From: Prostheceraeus crozeri
Taxonomy: Eukaryota; Platyhelminthes; Polycladida; Euryleptidae
Direction: 5' to 3'
Assembly: GCA_907163375.1 (NCBI GenBank)
Contig: CAJQUW010012927.1
Coordinates: 1-64,000 of the forward strand
DNA: 64,000 nucleotides
Shown: positions 23,425-34,430 of the stretch, piece after piece
Numbering within the stretch: the stretch's first letter is position 1
Layout of the letters: the number at the start of each line of letters is the position of its first letter
Translations under genes and position numbers: made by a program
Notes under the pieces: generated by a model
What the model was told of the DNA's origin: nothing
Database searches by the model: none
Seen by the model: only the letters and a program-made list of their open reading frames with translations

Positions 23425-24027
23425 CATAGAATTAGATTCATCTGCGCGCGTTTCGGTTTCCTAGAAAGGAAGAATTGTATTTAACCTTAATATCGAAATG
23501 GCACATCACATCACACAACTTGCTCCTTCTCGAATGGATAATTCGTGTATCGCTTGCTATTGGAAATGGCAAACAATAAGCTGTCAGCAAAGGACACCAG
23601 AGCCAGTGAGAGATGCGTGCGTGCTGTGCTATCACTTCGCACACACCAAAACACACATCGATGTGTGGCTTTGATTCAATGTATGCACTGTACAGTGAGC
23701 AATGCCGAGGAGAGGATGTGAAATCATCAAGTGAACTAATTTTCGTGCGCCTGCTACTTTCTTTAATAATGATCGGAAGGGTCAACATTATGGAGAAAAC
23801 TTGTGGGCAATGATCTGAATTCTTCGAATCTGAAGGAATTTTGGCAATCGAAGCACTTCGCTGGAACTCACATTAATCCGCAAGCGACGCACGACTTTTT
23901 TCCTATCTCTGTAAGGTATTAGGAATTCCTTTTTGCCCACCTAATAGGTTCCTCAATGTGCCGTCCATTTCGTAATAATCACACTTCTAGCAAACCGAAG
24001 CAGATAAACAAAATATTTAATTCTGTG
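23425..24027. mobile_element. 603-bp DNA element with 8-bp TSD, copy 1
   Basis: The ends are CATAGAATTA and, inverted, CACAGAATTA, flanked by a perfect gttgcact duplication (23417..23424 and 24028..24035). It is nearly identical to 30129..30726. It is non-autonomous. The 8-bp duplication and a TIR starting CA fit hAT or P-like elements. It interrupts the LINE RT. Confidence 0.9.
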
Positions 24028-25498
24028 GTTGCACTAGTCTACAGTTATCTTTGTGATCATCTGCAATCCGTCTACTGGAACGCCTGTGCTTCGGGTTATG
24101 CGTGCATTCGACCCATCCTATTTGGATTAGTTGTTGATGATTTTCATCCTCAGTGTTCAGACTCTTTGAGTCGGATAATTGTGTAAACTGGTCGAATGCT
24201 GAGCTGCCACTAAATCGGTCAAAATGTAAAGTGCTTGATACTGTTACAAAAAGAAATTGTGTTCTTAATTCAATTGTAACTTCTGACTGTCTGTTGGAGT
24301 CTGTGTCCGAGATGAAGATTTTGGGAGTTGCTCTTTCTTCCAGTTTGAGATGGAACACTCATATTCAGCAAACTACAGCAAAGGCGTCTCAAAGAATTTT
24401 TATTATTCGTAACCTGAAGTAGTTGTCCATTGGATCTGATTTTTAAGGCATGTGTGGCTTTTATTCGATCTACATTGTTTTCCGCTTTTCCGTGTTTCTT
24501 CAATCCATCGTCGTATTTATTTGATTGTCTTGTGAAAGTTGAGAGGAGAGTTATTCGTACTATATTGCTGTTGATTTTTATTACTCTGATTTATCCACTT
24601 CGGCGAATGCAATTTGCGAATAGTTATTCAAAAACATTGAACACGATCGCCAGCATCCTCTTAGATCCATTTTTCTGGGGCAGGATGTAACGAACACTCG
24701 AAATAGATTGTCTCTGCGCATTCCTCGCTCAAAGACAAAGAGGCACGAGAATTATTTTATGGAGTACTGTAGATCTAGCCAGTGATGTGTGTATTTTTGT
24801 CGTGCCACATTTTACTTTGTCTTTTACACTATCCCATCGTGATTTGTAATGTGCTCACCGAGTATTCTGTGAATTTTGTGAGGCAACAAAGTATTTCTAA
24901 TAAACTAATAGTATTCTAATATCTAATTTCTAATAGTATTTCTGTCAATAAACTTTTATTTGTGACTTCGTCAATTTTTTTGATTTTCTCATAACTCATG
25001 CAAATGGCGCACAATCAAAAAAGAAATGCTCCTCTTTGTATTAATGATGTCACTAATGACGTTATGTAGAACAATCAAAAATGAATTGTTGAATTGTGAA
25101 TTGACTTGACACGCTATGGAATGTAAGAGCACAACACCTTTTATTCTGTTCTTTTGTCCTGAACAAAATAGATAAAAGTTTGTTGAATAGATCTATGAAG
25201 GTCACTATATGGAAAGGTACAGGATCTCACACTGACAATAATGGGGATTAGCAATAATTAGCAGTACGTACATGCACTTTATGACTGTCAGCTTAATGAA
25301 TGTCAGGGGCGAAGTTCGCGATAATTAGAATCTGATAAGCGCATCAGAAATCATGATTTATGCTTCATCAAAAATGATCTGTTGCGGCTAGGGTGTGATG
25401 GTGCAGTCAACCTTGTCCTCTGCGTCGGTATACATACCTATCACTTGGCTTTATTGAGGGCGCTGTCAGTAGTCAGCACGTGAAACAGATTGGCAGAG

Positions 25499-26314
25499 AT
25501 GGATCATGAGTCTATCGTTCAGCAAGCCCTTTCGGAAGTGTCTCCAAAACTTCTGTCTCTCTCACGTCATCTTTGTTCATACCCGGAGCTTGGACGATCG
25601 GAGGTAAAGGCACACGCTGCACTCACATCACTTCTGAAGGTTGAAGGATTCTCTGTAACGCCTCACTTTCCTACTGAGACCAGCTTCATCGGTTCACATA
25701 TTGAGGCTTGCACCTCCCAGCCCCACGTTGCTCTTCTCTGTGAATACGATGCATTGCCTGAAATTGGACATGCTTGTGGTCACAACCTCATCGCTGTGGT
25801 TGCCGTTGGTGCTGCTATTGCTGTCCGAACAACAATGCAAAGGTTTTGTCTGAAAGGGAAGGTTTCTGTCTTTGGGACACCTGCAGAAGAGACTGATGGA
25901 GGCAAAATCGACTTCATCAATGGTGGATTCTTTAAAGATGTCGATGCAGCGCTGATGGTTCACCCTGTCGGCAGAATGAACAATGTTGCGAATCCTAGAA
26001 CAACAACATGCTCTTGCTATACTGTAGCATACCATGGAAAAGCCTCTCATGCATCCGCTAATCCGTGGGAAACTACCAGCGCATTGGATGCTGCAGTTTT
26101 GGCATATCAAAATGTCTCTCATCTTCGCCAACACATTCCGCCAAGATCGCGGGTGGTAGGAGTAATCACAAATGGTGGTGAATTATCAACTATTATCCCT
26201 GAGGTATCCGAAATGGAATTCACAATGAGAACTGCTACTTCACGTGAGCGTGAAAATCTCGTGCAAAGATGGAAGGCTTGTATGGAATCCGCGGCCTTGG
26301 CAACTGGATGTCAG
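25499..26314 (+). CDS. PM20D2: Peptidase M20 domain-containing protein 2-like, exon 1
   Basis: Cytosolic zinc dipeptidase of the M20/ACY1 group. In mammals PM20D2 cleaves beta-alanyl-lysine and similar side-product dipeptides of carnosine synthesis. Exon 1 encodes 272 residues from ATG 25499 (MDHESIVQQAL); the three upstream in-frame codons lack an ATG. Metal-site blocks are visible: CEYDALPEIGHACGHN (D and H, ~83-98), TPAEETDGGK (EE, ~125) and MVHP (~152). The dimerisation-domain signature YHGKASHASANPWE follows at ~175. The donor is CAG|GTAAAC at 26314/26315, in phase 0. The exon has no frameshifts and looks functional. Together the exons give about 390 residues, against ~436 in human. Confidence 0.92.
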
Positions 26315-27199
26315 GTAAACATCTGTTTAAATATCAGCAGTGAAGCTAGATAGAACAGGAGGCTAAAAGTAGGTTAAAGTTGTCTAAATTCTTGAGCAGT
26401 CAAGTAGTGGGAGGCAGGTCCCATCCATGATCCATAATGTATGCCATCATAATTTACCAACAAACTATAATTAAATTCCCTATGCTTAATGCACAGGTTA
26501 CACACATTTTAATCAGTCTTGTTGATAAGCAATTCGTATTCGCAGATATGCGAGGTGACAACAGAGGGAAGGACTCCCCGTTAATTGCCAGAATTTTATA
26601 ATATATTCGTTCAGCCTGACAGAAAATTCGCTTCGTCGTTAATGCGCGGAAGGACTAGCATTCAAAATAATCAATGCAAATTTCTCAATACACCGAAATC
26701 GATATTTTACTGGTTGATCAAGAACACACAATCCTATGAAACTGACAAAACGTTTGAATGCATCACGCTGAACTTGAACCCATAGTGTAGGGATATGTAG
26801 GCAGAGTGTCGACTCAAAAGAGTATCTGTATACAGTGAAAATTTTTTATGAAAAGATTCAGTTTTTTGCGGAGACTACGTTCCCGTGGTCAAAAAAGTCA
26901 AAATTTTGCCAATTTATATACTACCGAGATGACTCTCCTATATAAGTAGTATGAATCAAGTTGGATCTCAAAAGTAATGAATATTTGCTAACAAGCATCC
27001 TAACTAAGCGGAAATTAAGCTGATTATCAAGGGAATTTCATGATCCGTATTATAATGGAAGTCTTCATGAAAAAGTCGACATCTTATTGTGCTTTCTTGG
27101 GTGAAATTTCATATTTCTAATTCATGAAAGCAATAGCACGTCATCGAGTTGCCAATTTAACAATTATTACCTCTCCAAGGATGTTATAAAACGGACAAC

Positions 27200-27957
27200 C
27201 TGTAAAATAATATCATTTCATTCGATCGTTGGCTTTCATGGTTAACGGTCGGATTGCTCTGCGGCTCTTGCAAACTGTGCATCTGCTCGTAAGCATATCC
27301 ATGATGGAATTAGATCAACTCATTACCTACACACCAAATGAGTTACAAAGAATAATATCTCTAGGATGTACTGGACTGAACTGATCACATTGAAAAAATG
27401 GTAAAGAAAGCACAAATGAGAATGCATTTTATAAGTGAAATGATGCGATGTGGACTTCAAAATGAGGATATTATACGGTATTTCTGTGCTTGTGTCCGAA
27501 GCATCCTCGAATATGGTGCTCCAGTGTGGCACTTCGGAATCACCAAAGCTCAATCAATTACTATTGAATCTGTTCAAAGACAACTGAAAAGAATGATGGA
27601 ACACATCCCATATGATTATCATGATTATGATTATGACCGTCTTCTGCAAAAATATTCACTGGAAACACTTAGTTCACGACGTATGAACATCTGTCGGAAT
27701 TATTTTAACAATTTGCCAAAAGCTTTGAGTGAAAGAATTTCACATCGTCCACAAAAAACAGAAATATTGAGATGTAAAACAAATATCATCTTTTGTAACA
27801 CCAACAGGTATAAAAACTCCTTCTTGCCATCTGCAGTACAGAACTTCTCGTCGTTGATTTTTAGTCCGTATACATGTATATCTTCTACTTTTCACTTTTT
27901 GTAAAATGATCAGCTTCTGCTGTCTAGTATTGAATAAACATATTATTATTATTATTT
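27200..27957 (+). mobile_element. 3' end of a second CR1/Jockey-like LINE
   Basis: The frame 27398..27904 (168 residues) is the C-terminal part of a LINE ORF2: VKKAQMRMHFISEM, SILEYGAPVWHFGITKAQS, ESVQRQLKRMM, LETLSSRRMNICRNYFNNL and NRYKNSFLPS. After the stop come an aataaa signal and an (ATT)n tail at 27941..27957, typical of 3' LINE ends. The front is missing, as is usual for 5'-truncated insertions; the upstream boundary is approximate. Confidence 0.8.
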
Positions 27958-29310
27958 CCTTCTGCTTTGCTATCATGATCAGTCAATTCCGTTGTAATTT
28001 CTTCAAAACTGCATAAATGTGTATATCTCACATTTTGAAACAATTCCGACTGTATCCCCCTTGAGTTAATTTAATAAAATCGTAAGTGTATACACATTGG
28101 GGATTTAATATATGCAGAGTTACCACTCTACCAAACATACTTACTCTATGCTTCAACCTACATTTTTAAAGTTAGATATATTGTTTTCTGAATGAGATGG
28201 TATTTGCCTTCTGACAATTTGAAACAGCAGTGAAGGAACGCAGCCTATCTGTACATGAAATAGCAAAAGAGTACAGCTCACATGTAGGCCTCTATGAAAC
28301 AGCAATATATCAACAGACCTAGAAGAAACCGAGCCCAAATTGAAGTTGAAAGCTGTCGAATAGAAAGACTTTCTCAGACTTGAACACATTAAGCACGAAA
28401 ATTCCTTGGCAGCCGTAGACGCTGCGTTTCGCCATACACCTGAACATCTTTCTATTCTATGCCCAGGCGAGCTGGCACTCTGCAATCTTTGTGATTATCA
28501 GCCGCACGGCAAAGCCAGGATAAGCAAACGCAGAGCAGCCTGCTGTGCGGTCATTCTGCTTGTTCAGCCATTCTAGATATTTTAAGCTACTTTGGGCCAT
28601 TCCGAGCTGTATTGACGAGCCCTTGCAGGGCGAAACGCTATCTATGCTATCTATGCGCGAGCTTTCTATGCTAGCAATGTGTTTTGGTCGACCTCCTGTG
28701 TGCATTAAGCCATTTATTATTTCAAAAGTCTTTGAAAAATTACTTCATGCAAAAGACATAATTTGCGTACGACGACGCTCTCTGCACTGGAAGACCGTGT
28801 TCATGCTGTTTAAAGTTGTTACTTGCCGGGAATTTTGTGACATTTATGTGACTTGCTTTGAAGATTTTCCTGAGATTTTGGACCACATAGAGTGGTCGAA
28901 TGAAGAATGTTTCAATCTAAACGGACGAATAAATCGACATAATTGAGTCTGCTGATCTGAATCAAATCGACATGAGATATTGCAACAAGAGCTCACTTTA
29001 CCTTGTGTAGCTGTTTGTGGTGCCATCTTGTGCTCTGGATTAATCGGTCCATTTTTATTCGACAAGTCACTGACAGCCGAATGATGCCTAGAAATGCTGA
29101 GTGAAAAGTTTCATCCCATAGAGTAAGTATGTTAGGTAGAGTGGTAACTCCGCATTTATTAAATCCCCAATGTGTATACACTTTCCATTTTATTAAATGA
29201 ACTCGAGGTGAATACTATTGGGTATTGCTACCAAATGTGAGATATTGAAATTTTGCAGTTTTAAAGAAATTGCCACGGAATTGACTGATCATGATAAGTA
29301 ATGCAGAAGG
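27958..29310. mobile_element. TIR element with ~200-bp arms
   Basis: CCTTCTGCtTTgctatcatgatcagtcaattccg at 27958 pairs with the inverted right end at 29310. Homology continues about 200 bp inward on both sides (the 'gtatacacattggggattt' and 'gagttaccactctacc' words near 28090 and 29140). It begins directly after the (ATT)n tail of the LINE. A single arm of the same family lies at 42604..42740. The interior ORFs (up to 133 residues) are not recognised. Confidence 0.7.
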
Positions 29311-30128
29311 AATGATAGTATTTTACAGATCCTCCGTGTCATGACAGCCTTGGATTAACAATTCGATAACAACAGATTAAATTAACAATTCGATAGGTTG
29401 CTGTTACTTTCATTCTCAACCTCCAGAGTATTTTCTAAAGCGTGATCATATCACAAGCAGCCTGCCACCGGTAGAGCAAAATAACACAATGAAAGACAAT
29501 AATTTCAATTAAATTTAAGAGATGCAAGGGTCCACATATCGCGATTCATATTCAAGAAATAAAACATATAAATTTAGTGAATCATTAAATCATAACGATG
29601 AAAATATAATTAATAACTTTAGACTTCAGCCAGGAAAGCACAATTAGATCTCGAGTTTTTCATGAAGATTTCCATTACAATGCAGTTTAGGAAATTCCGT
29701 TGACAATCAGCTTGATTTCCGCTGAATTGTGATGCTTGTAGCAAATATTCATTCCTTTGATATCCAACTTGTTTCACACTACTTATAAAGGGGACGTCAT
29801 CTTTGTAGTATATAAATACAGGAATATTTTGCAAAATTTTAGCCTTTTATAAACTGCTCAAATAATTTTTTGGACAGCAGAAACGTAGCCTCCGCAAAAA
29901 ACTGAATCTTTTGATATAATAATTTTCACTGTATACAGATACATGATTGAGTCGACACTCTACCTTTTTATACTTGCTCTATATTTCAGCCCTTTATGTC
30001 TGAGCGTGAATACAGCATTGATTTAACTTTTCAACATGATGGGGTCCCTGCTCATTATGGCATCTTCGTCCGAAAGTGACTTGATCATTTTCTGTAGATG
30101 CATAGACCGTCCCGTGGAATGGCCTGCT

Positions 30129-30726
30129 CACAGAATTAGATTCATCTGCGCGCGCTTCGGTTTCCTAGAAAGGAAGAATTGTATGTAACCTTAATATCGA
30201 AATGGCACATCACAGAACTTGCTCCTTCTCGAATGGATAATTCGTGTATCGCTTGCTGTTGGAAATGGCAAACAATAAGCTGTCAGCAAAGGACAACAGA
30301 GCCAGTGAGAGATGCGTGCGTGCTGTGATATCACTTCGCACACACCAAAACACACATCGATGCGTGGCTTTGATTCAATGTATGCACTATACACTGAGCA
30401 ATGCTGAGGAGAGGATGTGAAATCATCAAGTGAACTAATTTTCGTACGCCTGCTACTTTCTTTAATAATGATCGGAAGGGTCAACATTATGGAGAAAACT
30501 CGTGGCCAATGATCTGAATTCTTCGAATCTGAAGGAATTTTGGCAATCGAAGTACTTTGCTGGAACTCACATTAATCCGCAAGCGACGCACGACTTTTTT
30601 CATATCTCTATAAGGTGTTAGGAATTCCTTTTTGCCCACTTAGTAGGTTCCTCGATGTGCCGTCAATTTCGTATAAATCACACTTCTAGCAAACCGAAGC
30701 AGATAAACAAAATATTTGATTTTGTG
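30129..30726. mobile_element. 598-bp DNA element with 8-bp TSD, copy 2
   Basis: Nearly identical to 23425..24027. The ends CACAGAATTA and inverted CACAAAATCA are flanked by a perfect ggcctgct duplication (30121..30128 and 30727..30734). It lies in the PM20D2 intron. The high similarity of the two copies points to fairly recent activity. Confidence 0.92.
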
Positions 30727-30734
30727 GGCCTGCT

Positions 30735-31389
30735 AGATCCACAGACCTCAGCACTCCAGACTTCATTTTTACGGGAGTTATAAGTGTATTATGTTTAGCA
30801 GTTTGCATTTTGAACATTTTTGCAGTTACTTGCATTACAATTATCCCGATTCATTATGATCTTCGCTAATAATCATTCGGGTTCGGTTATTTCTGGGCAA
30901 CTCTGTATAATACATCACGATCTTCTTGCGGATTTTTGTCGCTACTATTATGGCGGTTGCTACTGCTTGTTATACGAAGTTATTCAGGCTTGATTATGTA
31001 CACATGAAGAACAAGATGAATTTTCATCGGATAAGATCAATTCCAATCATGGAGTATCGTGACTCAACAAACGAGGGATTGCTTCAGTTGTAAGAAGTGA
31101 CTGTGGGAAAGTCAGACATGTGTTAAGTGAGAAGCTGAACAGAGAGTCTTCAGGAAGATCATTGCTTTACTGGAAAACAGACTTACGGAAGTCCTTTCTA
31201 TTGCTGCGAGTAAATGAGTAGGTAATCACACGGATGATCGATTCAATTCGCAAGGACAGCTTGCACTCTGTTCCAAGGTACCAAGGCAAAACAAATTTCC
31301 AACAAGTAGGTGTACAAAGTAAAGTCGACCAATTCATCAATGATCATATATACCGGCAGGCCTACTGGAAAAGTAACAAAGTTCGTTTT
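30735..31389. other. No gene recognised
   Basis: The rest of the intron between two TE pieces. A 65-residue ORF at 31234 shows nothing known. Confidence 0.4.
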
Positions 31390-31590
31390 TCAATGAAGAA
31401 AATTGTACAAGTTCTTCTTGATGCTCGGTAGGGATGTAGAGCTCACAATGTCAGGGGACAGGGAATTCCAGTCGTCAGTTACAAGGTGGGAAAAAATATT
31501 CACGGGCTTGAGCCCTTGAAGGGTTTTGAAGATTTTGAATTCATGGTTGCGAGTCCTTGGAGTCAACCTTGAATAACTTAGCTGGATCAC
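31390..31590 (-). pseudogene. LINE ORF2 C-terminal fragment
   Basis: A 66-residue minus-strand frame with FSHLVTDDWNSLSPDIVSST and the following SLPSIKKNLYNFL. It matches the F-x-x-R-x-V-x-D-W-N-x-L-P tail found at the end of many CR1/RTE/Jockey reverse transcriptase ORFs. It is an isolated fragment in the PM20D2 intron. Confidence 0.7.
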
Positions 31591-31763
31591 ATGGGGTAAG
31601 GGAATGAAAAATTCTGAACACGGTTATTTAGTCAAAAGCACGGCGACGAAGTTGGAGCGTTGGAATCCGCAAGAAGATCGCGAACACCCTATATATGCAT
31701 TAATTTATGTATGAAATTAATCAATAAAGGAACGCCGCTTACTTTATCTCTGTTGACTTGCAG

Positions 31764-32120
31764 GTATCTTTCAAATTACGCGATCGCCCATACGATGACT
31801 TGAATGGAAATGAGACTCTTGCTGAAGTTTATCGACGTCACTCTATAAACATGGGAATAGAAACGGCTAGAAGCTTCGATTTCGCGTGGTCCACAGATGC
31901 TGGAAATGTTTCCTATGTTGTTCCTACAATCCATCCAGTCTTCAAGATTGATGACCATGCGAATATTCACGAGCGTGACTTTGCTGATTTAGCTGCTGGG
32001 GAACCAGCCTTTCATCTTGCAATCCAACAAGCTCATATAATTGCTTTGACAGCCTTGGAAGTGCTCACAGATGAATCTCTGAGATCTAAAATGAAAGAAG
32101 AGTTCGATTGCATCAAGTAG
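31764..32120 (+). CDS. PM20D2: Peptidase M20 domain-containing protein 2-like, exon 2
   Basis: C-terminal 118 residues plus stop, joined in phase 0 to exon 1 after an acceptor TTGCAG|GTATCT. It completes the catalytic domain: STDAGNVSYVVPTIHPVF carries the conserved D-x-G-N-V-S and HP motifs of the PM20D2/M20D group, and the tail AFHLAIQQAHIIALTALEVLTD is the usual helix. The frame is open throughout. Vertebrate PM20D2 has more exons, so this copy is intron-poor. An ordinary two-exon gene is more likely than a retrocopy, because a large spliceable intron with good borders is present. Confidence 0.9.
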   Translation, partial: VSFKLRDRPYDDLNGNETLAEVYRRHSINMGIETARSFDFAWSTDAGNVSYVVPTIHPVFKIDDHANIHERDFADLAAGEPAFHLAIQQAHIIALTALEVLTDESLRSKMKEEFDCIK

Positions 32121-34430
32121 TGAAGTTAGAGTCGTGTGAAATAGTCAGCTATAAAGCAAATCCTTCAAATTGATGTCAAAATTTCGGTGCGGGTTGTTAC
32201 GTTCGTGGTTATTCCTGGTTGAAACATGATAATCACAATAGGTTGTTACAGAAATAGGCAATGGTGCAATTACAACGCCAAAAATAATGTATAAAAGCAT
32301 CAAAAGTATTTTCAACGATTCTTTTCATTTGGCCGGTTGTGGGTATTTTCTATATTTAAACATACACATGAATGTTTATTCTAAGTGAATGACGACAGTT
32401 GTCTAAAGTCCCTTGGCTACCTCAAAGTAAGCGCAAGTCGTGCGTGGAGTTCCGTGTGTCATCTCAAAATCATAGAGCAAGAAATGGCCGCTCTATAGCA
32501 AAAGAGCAAGCGACAATGACAAAGGGTAAATTGAAATTCAAAGTCCGAGAGCTCCTGACATTTTCTTCATCAATGCACGCGCGAGATTATTATTTTTTTT
32601 ATACGTAGATAGTCATCCGACATCAGTAAAACGACAATTCTTAAGTTGTATTTCCAGTCGTCTTGCAAGTTACAGAGCCTCAAACATCGCAAAATTCCAT
32701 TTGTTTATGTAGATCCATGTACTTCCGAGTTTCATGCACTCAAAAACGCAATGATCCAGCATTCATTTAAATACTCAAAATGAGATTTGTCATTTTTATG
32801 ATCACGATTGCATTTTTAGGGCAGAATCCTCCACCATCAGGTAGAAAAACGGCATTCCTCATTACCGGAAGCTTCAGTTACTTCAGTTACTTCAGTTACT
32901 TGCAGAGACTCACTCGAGCGATTCAATTTGGGTTGCGGAGTCGGAGTCCTTTTGGCTGGAGTAGGAGTCCTGTCCAAACTCCGGACTGTAACTGTAGACA
33001 CTCGAAATATGAAACAAGTAAACAATTTATCAGTGAATAACTGTCACTGTTATGATGTCTACCATCAATCTGGAGAATTAGGAGTGAAGTGAAAGAGAAC
33101 ATGCTTGTCACGTACATTATTAAATAATGATGTCTTGTAGTAACGGATGAGTAATGAGTGTATTATCAGAGCGAGAAGCATATTTTTTATAAATATTGCA
33201 TCACTCAAGTTATCGGCATACATTGGAGCATATCGAATATGGATAGCAGTCATTCCCGATCATCCCGATTGCGCAGCGAACGGGATGTCTACTGTTTTTC
33301 AAGTTTTCAACCTGTGATTTCTCCCCTTAATTAAAGGATGTGCAGGCTTGCATAAACTGATAATTGATATAAGGGAAGCATCATAGAAATTAACAATACC
33401 ATAGAAGCAAAGATGCATAGAAGCATTATAAAAGTAAGTGTATAAGGGAAGCATCGAATCAATGGTTGATTTGTGGCGACAGCTATGATATTACTTTTTC
33501 GCCAGCGCTTATAAGCAGTTTGATTTGGTATGTGAATTGATAACAGAAGGATATTGAAATGTTTGATGACACTGAATGAAAAGCTATGATAAAGCCATGG
33601 AACTACGAATGCTGACATAGCCTTAGCAGTTGTGCATCTGCAAGTTTGTTCATCTGATATTTAAAGTAGCGATTTTAGAGTCATTAAGAAAATGGCAACT
33701 CATCTTTTTATACATCATTATGAATTCAATATTTCAATTTTTGTTTCCCTACTTTATTATGACTAAGTGTGTCATACATTAGGATTAATTGTTTTTGTTT
33801 GACACATAACTTTGAATTACCATTTATTGAGATGCCAGGCGCATTCGATCGTGCTTTCATGACTGCGATTGATGATTGCTTTTATTTGAAATGATAAATA
33901 ATGTATAAAGAAGCACATGAAGTTGAGAAGATTGAAAGCATGGTACTGGGTCCGCCTGAGTATCGTTCAGCATTATCCACTCATCGGTGGGGCATCACCG
34001 CCAACCATCTCTTTGTCGCCCAGTTTTGATTCACATTAAGGAAACCTTTGTGATGAACAGACCTGGACGGTATAATTTCAAGAAAACTTAGTGATAACAT
34101 AGCAAATGAATTCAATTTCAGTCCAATAAAGATTATTCTATGATATAGCATGACAAGAGCATGGCAGGAATACAAATAGCACAAAACATGAAATTAAACA
34201 GATATACACATTTATAATGCAATAATGTGTAATATAAACATTCTAGCGTTAAATGTGCTAAATGATAAATGATAAAAACCTGAGAACTCATAGAGAATGA
34301 TTCTCTTACGAGCATCAATAATTTCAAATTGTTGACTATGTAGTCTAATAGATATCTAAATCCAAACTTTTTGCATTGACTCTTCGAATAAATTATGGTG
34401 TTCGGTATGTAATATTGCTACAAGTCAACT
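32121..34430. other. No gene recognised
   Basis: Intergenic DNA after PM20D2. It holds a short (cttcagtta)n repeat near 32873..32900. A patch at about 32930..32985 with 'gttgcggagtcggagtcc' resembles a lone hAT terminus. No reliable ORF and no 5' LTR for the downstream BEL/Pao element were found. Confidence 0.5.

Larger units (their letters stand above)
22190..24955 (+). mobile_element. CR1-like LINE, broken, with two DNA elements inserted
   Basis: This is the reverse-transcriptase ORF2 part of a CR1/Jockey-type non-LTR element. Visible blocks in order are EDFNRFFSSVFQT, SAPDDIPYWILRDF, RPILFGLVVDDF, NRSKCKVL, MKILGVALSSSLRWNTHI and a tail near 24680 (VTNTRNRLSLRIPRSKTK). The stretch that should hold the YADD catalytic box, between about 24150 and 24190, is absent, and frames change several times. 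It is 5'-truncated: no endonuclease domain was seen. A hAT MITE (22346..22898) and an 8-bp-TSD element (23425..24027) interrupt it. Confidence 0.8.
26801..29962. mobile_element. Long-TIR DNA element (about 3.2 kb) with nested insertions
   Basis: 26801..27110 and 29623..29962 are inverted copies about 300-340 bp long, diverged by roughly 15-20% by eye. Outer words are GCAGAGTGTCGACTCA and, inverted on the right, GTAGAGTGTCGACTCA. Between them lie a LINE 3' end and another TIR element. No transposase of its own was recognised. The superfamily and TSD are unresolved. Confidence 0.65.
26315..31763 (+). other. Intron of the PM20D2-like gene
   Basis: A 5.4-kb intron with GT (26315) and AG (31762..31763) borders and a pyrimidine-rich acceptor tract (ttatctctgttgacttgcag). 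Most of it is transposon: a long-TIR element (26801..29962) that contains a LINE tail and a second TIR element, then the 598-bp element at 30129..30726 and a LINE fragment at 31390..31590. No other gene was seen. Confidence 0.85.

Noticed and set aside
28545-28946. 133-residue ORF as a transposase
   Set aside because: Lies inside a TIR element but shows no DDE or other transposase motif; left unassigned.
32930-32985. Possible complete hAT MITE from 'gttgcggagtcggagtcc'
   Set aside because: Only one hAT-like terminus was seen; no matching end or 8-bp duplication found.
33880-34430. 5' LTR of the BEL/Pao element
   Set aside because: No stretch here matches the sequence after the polypurine tract at 41845.
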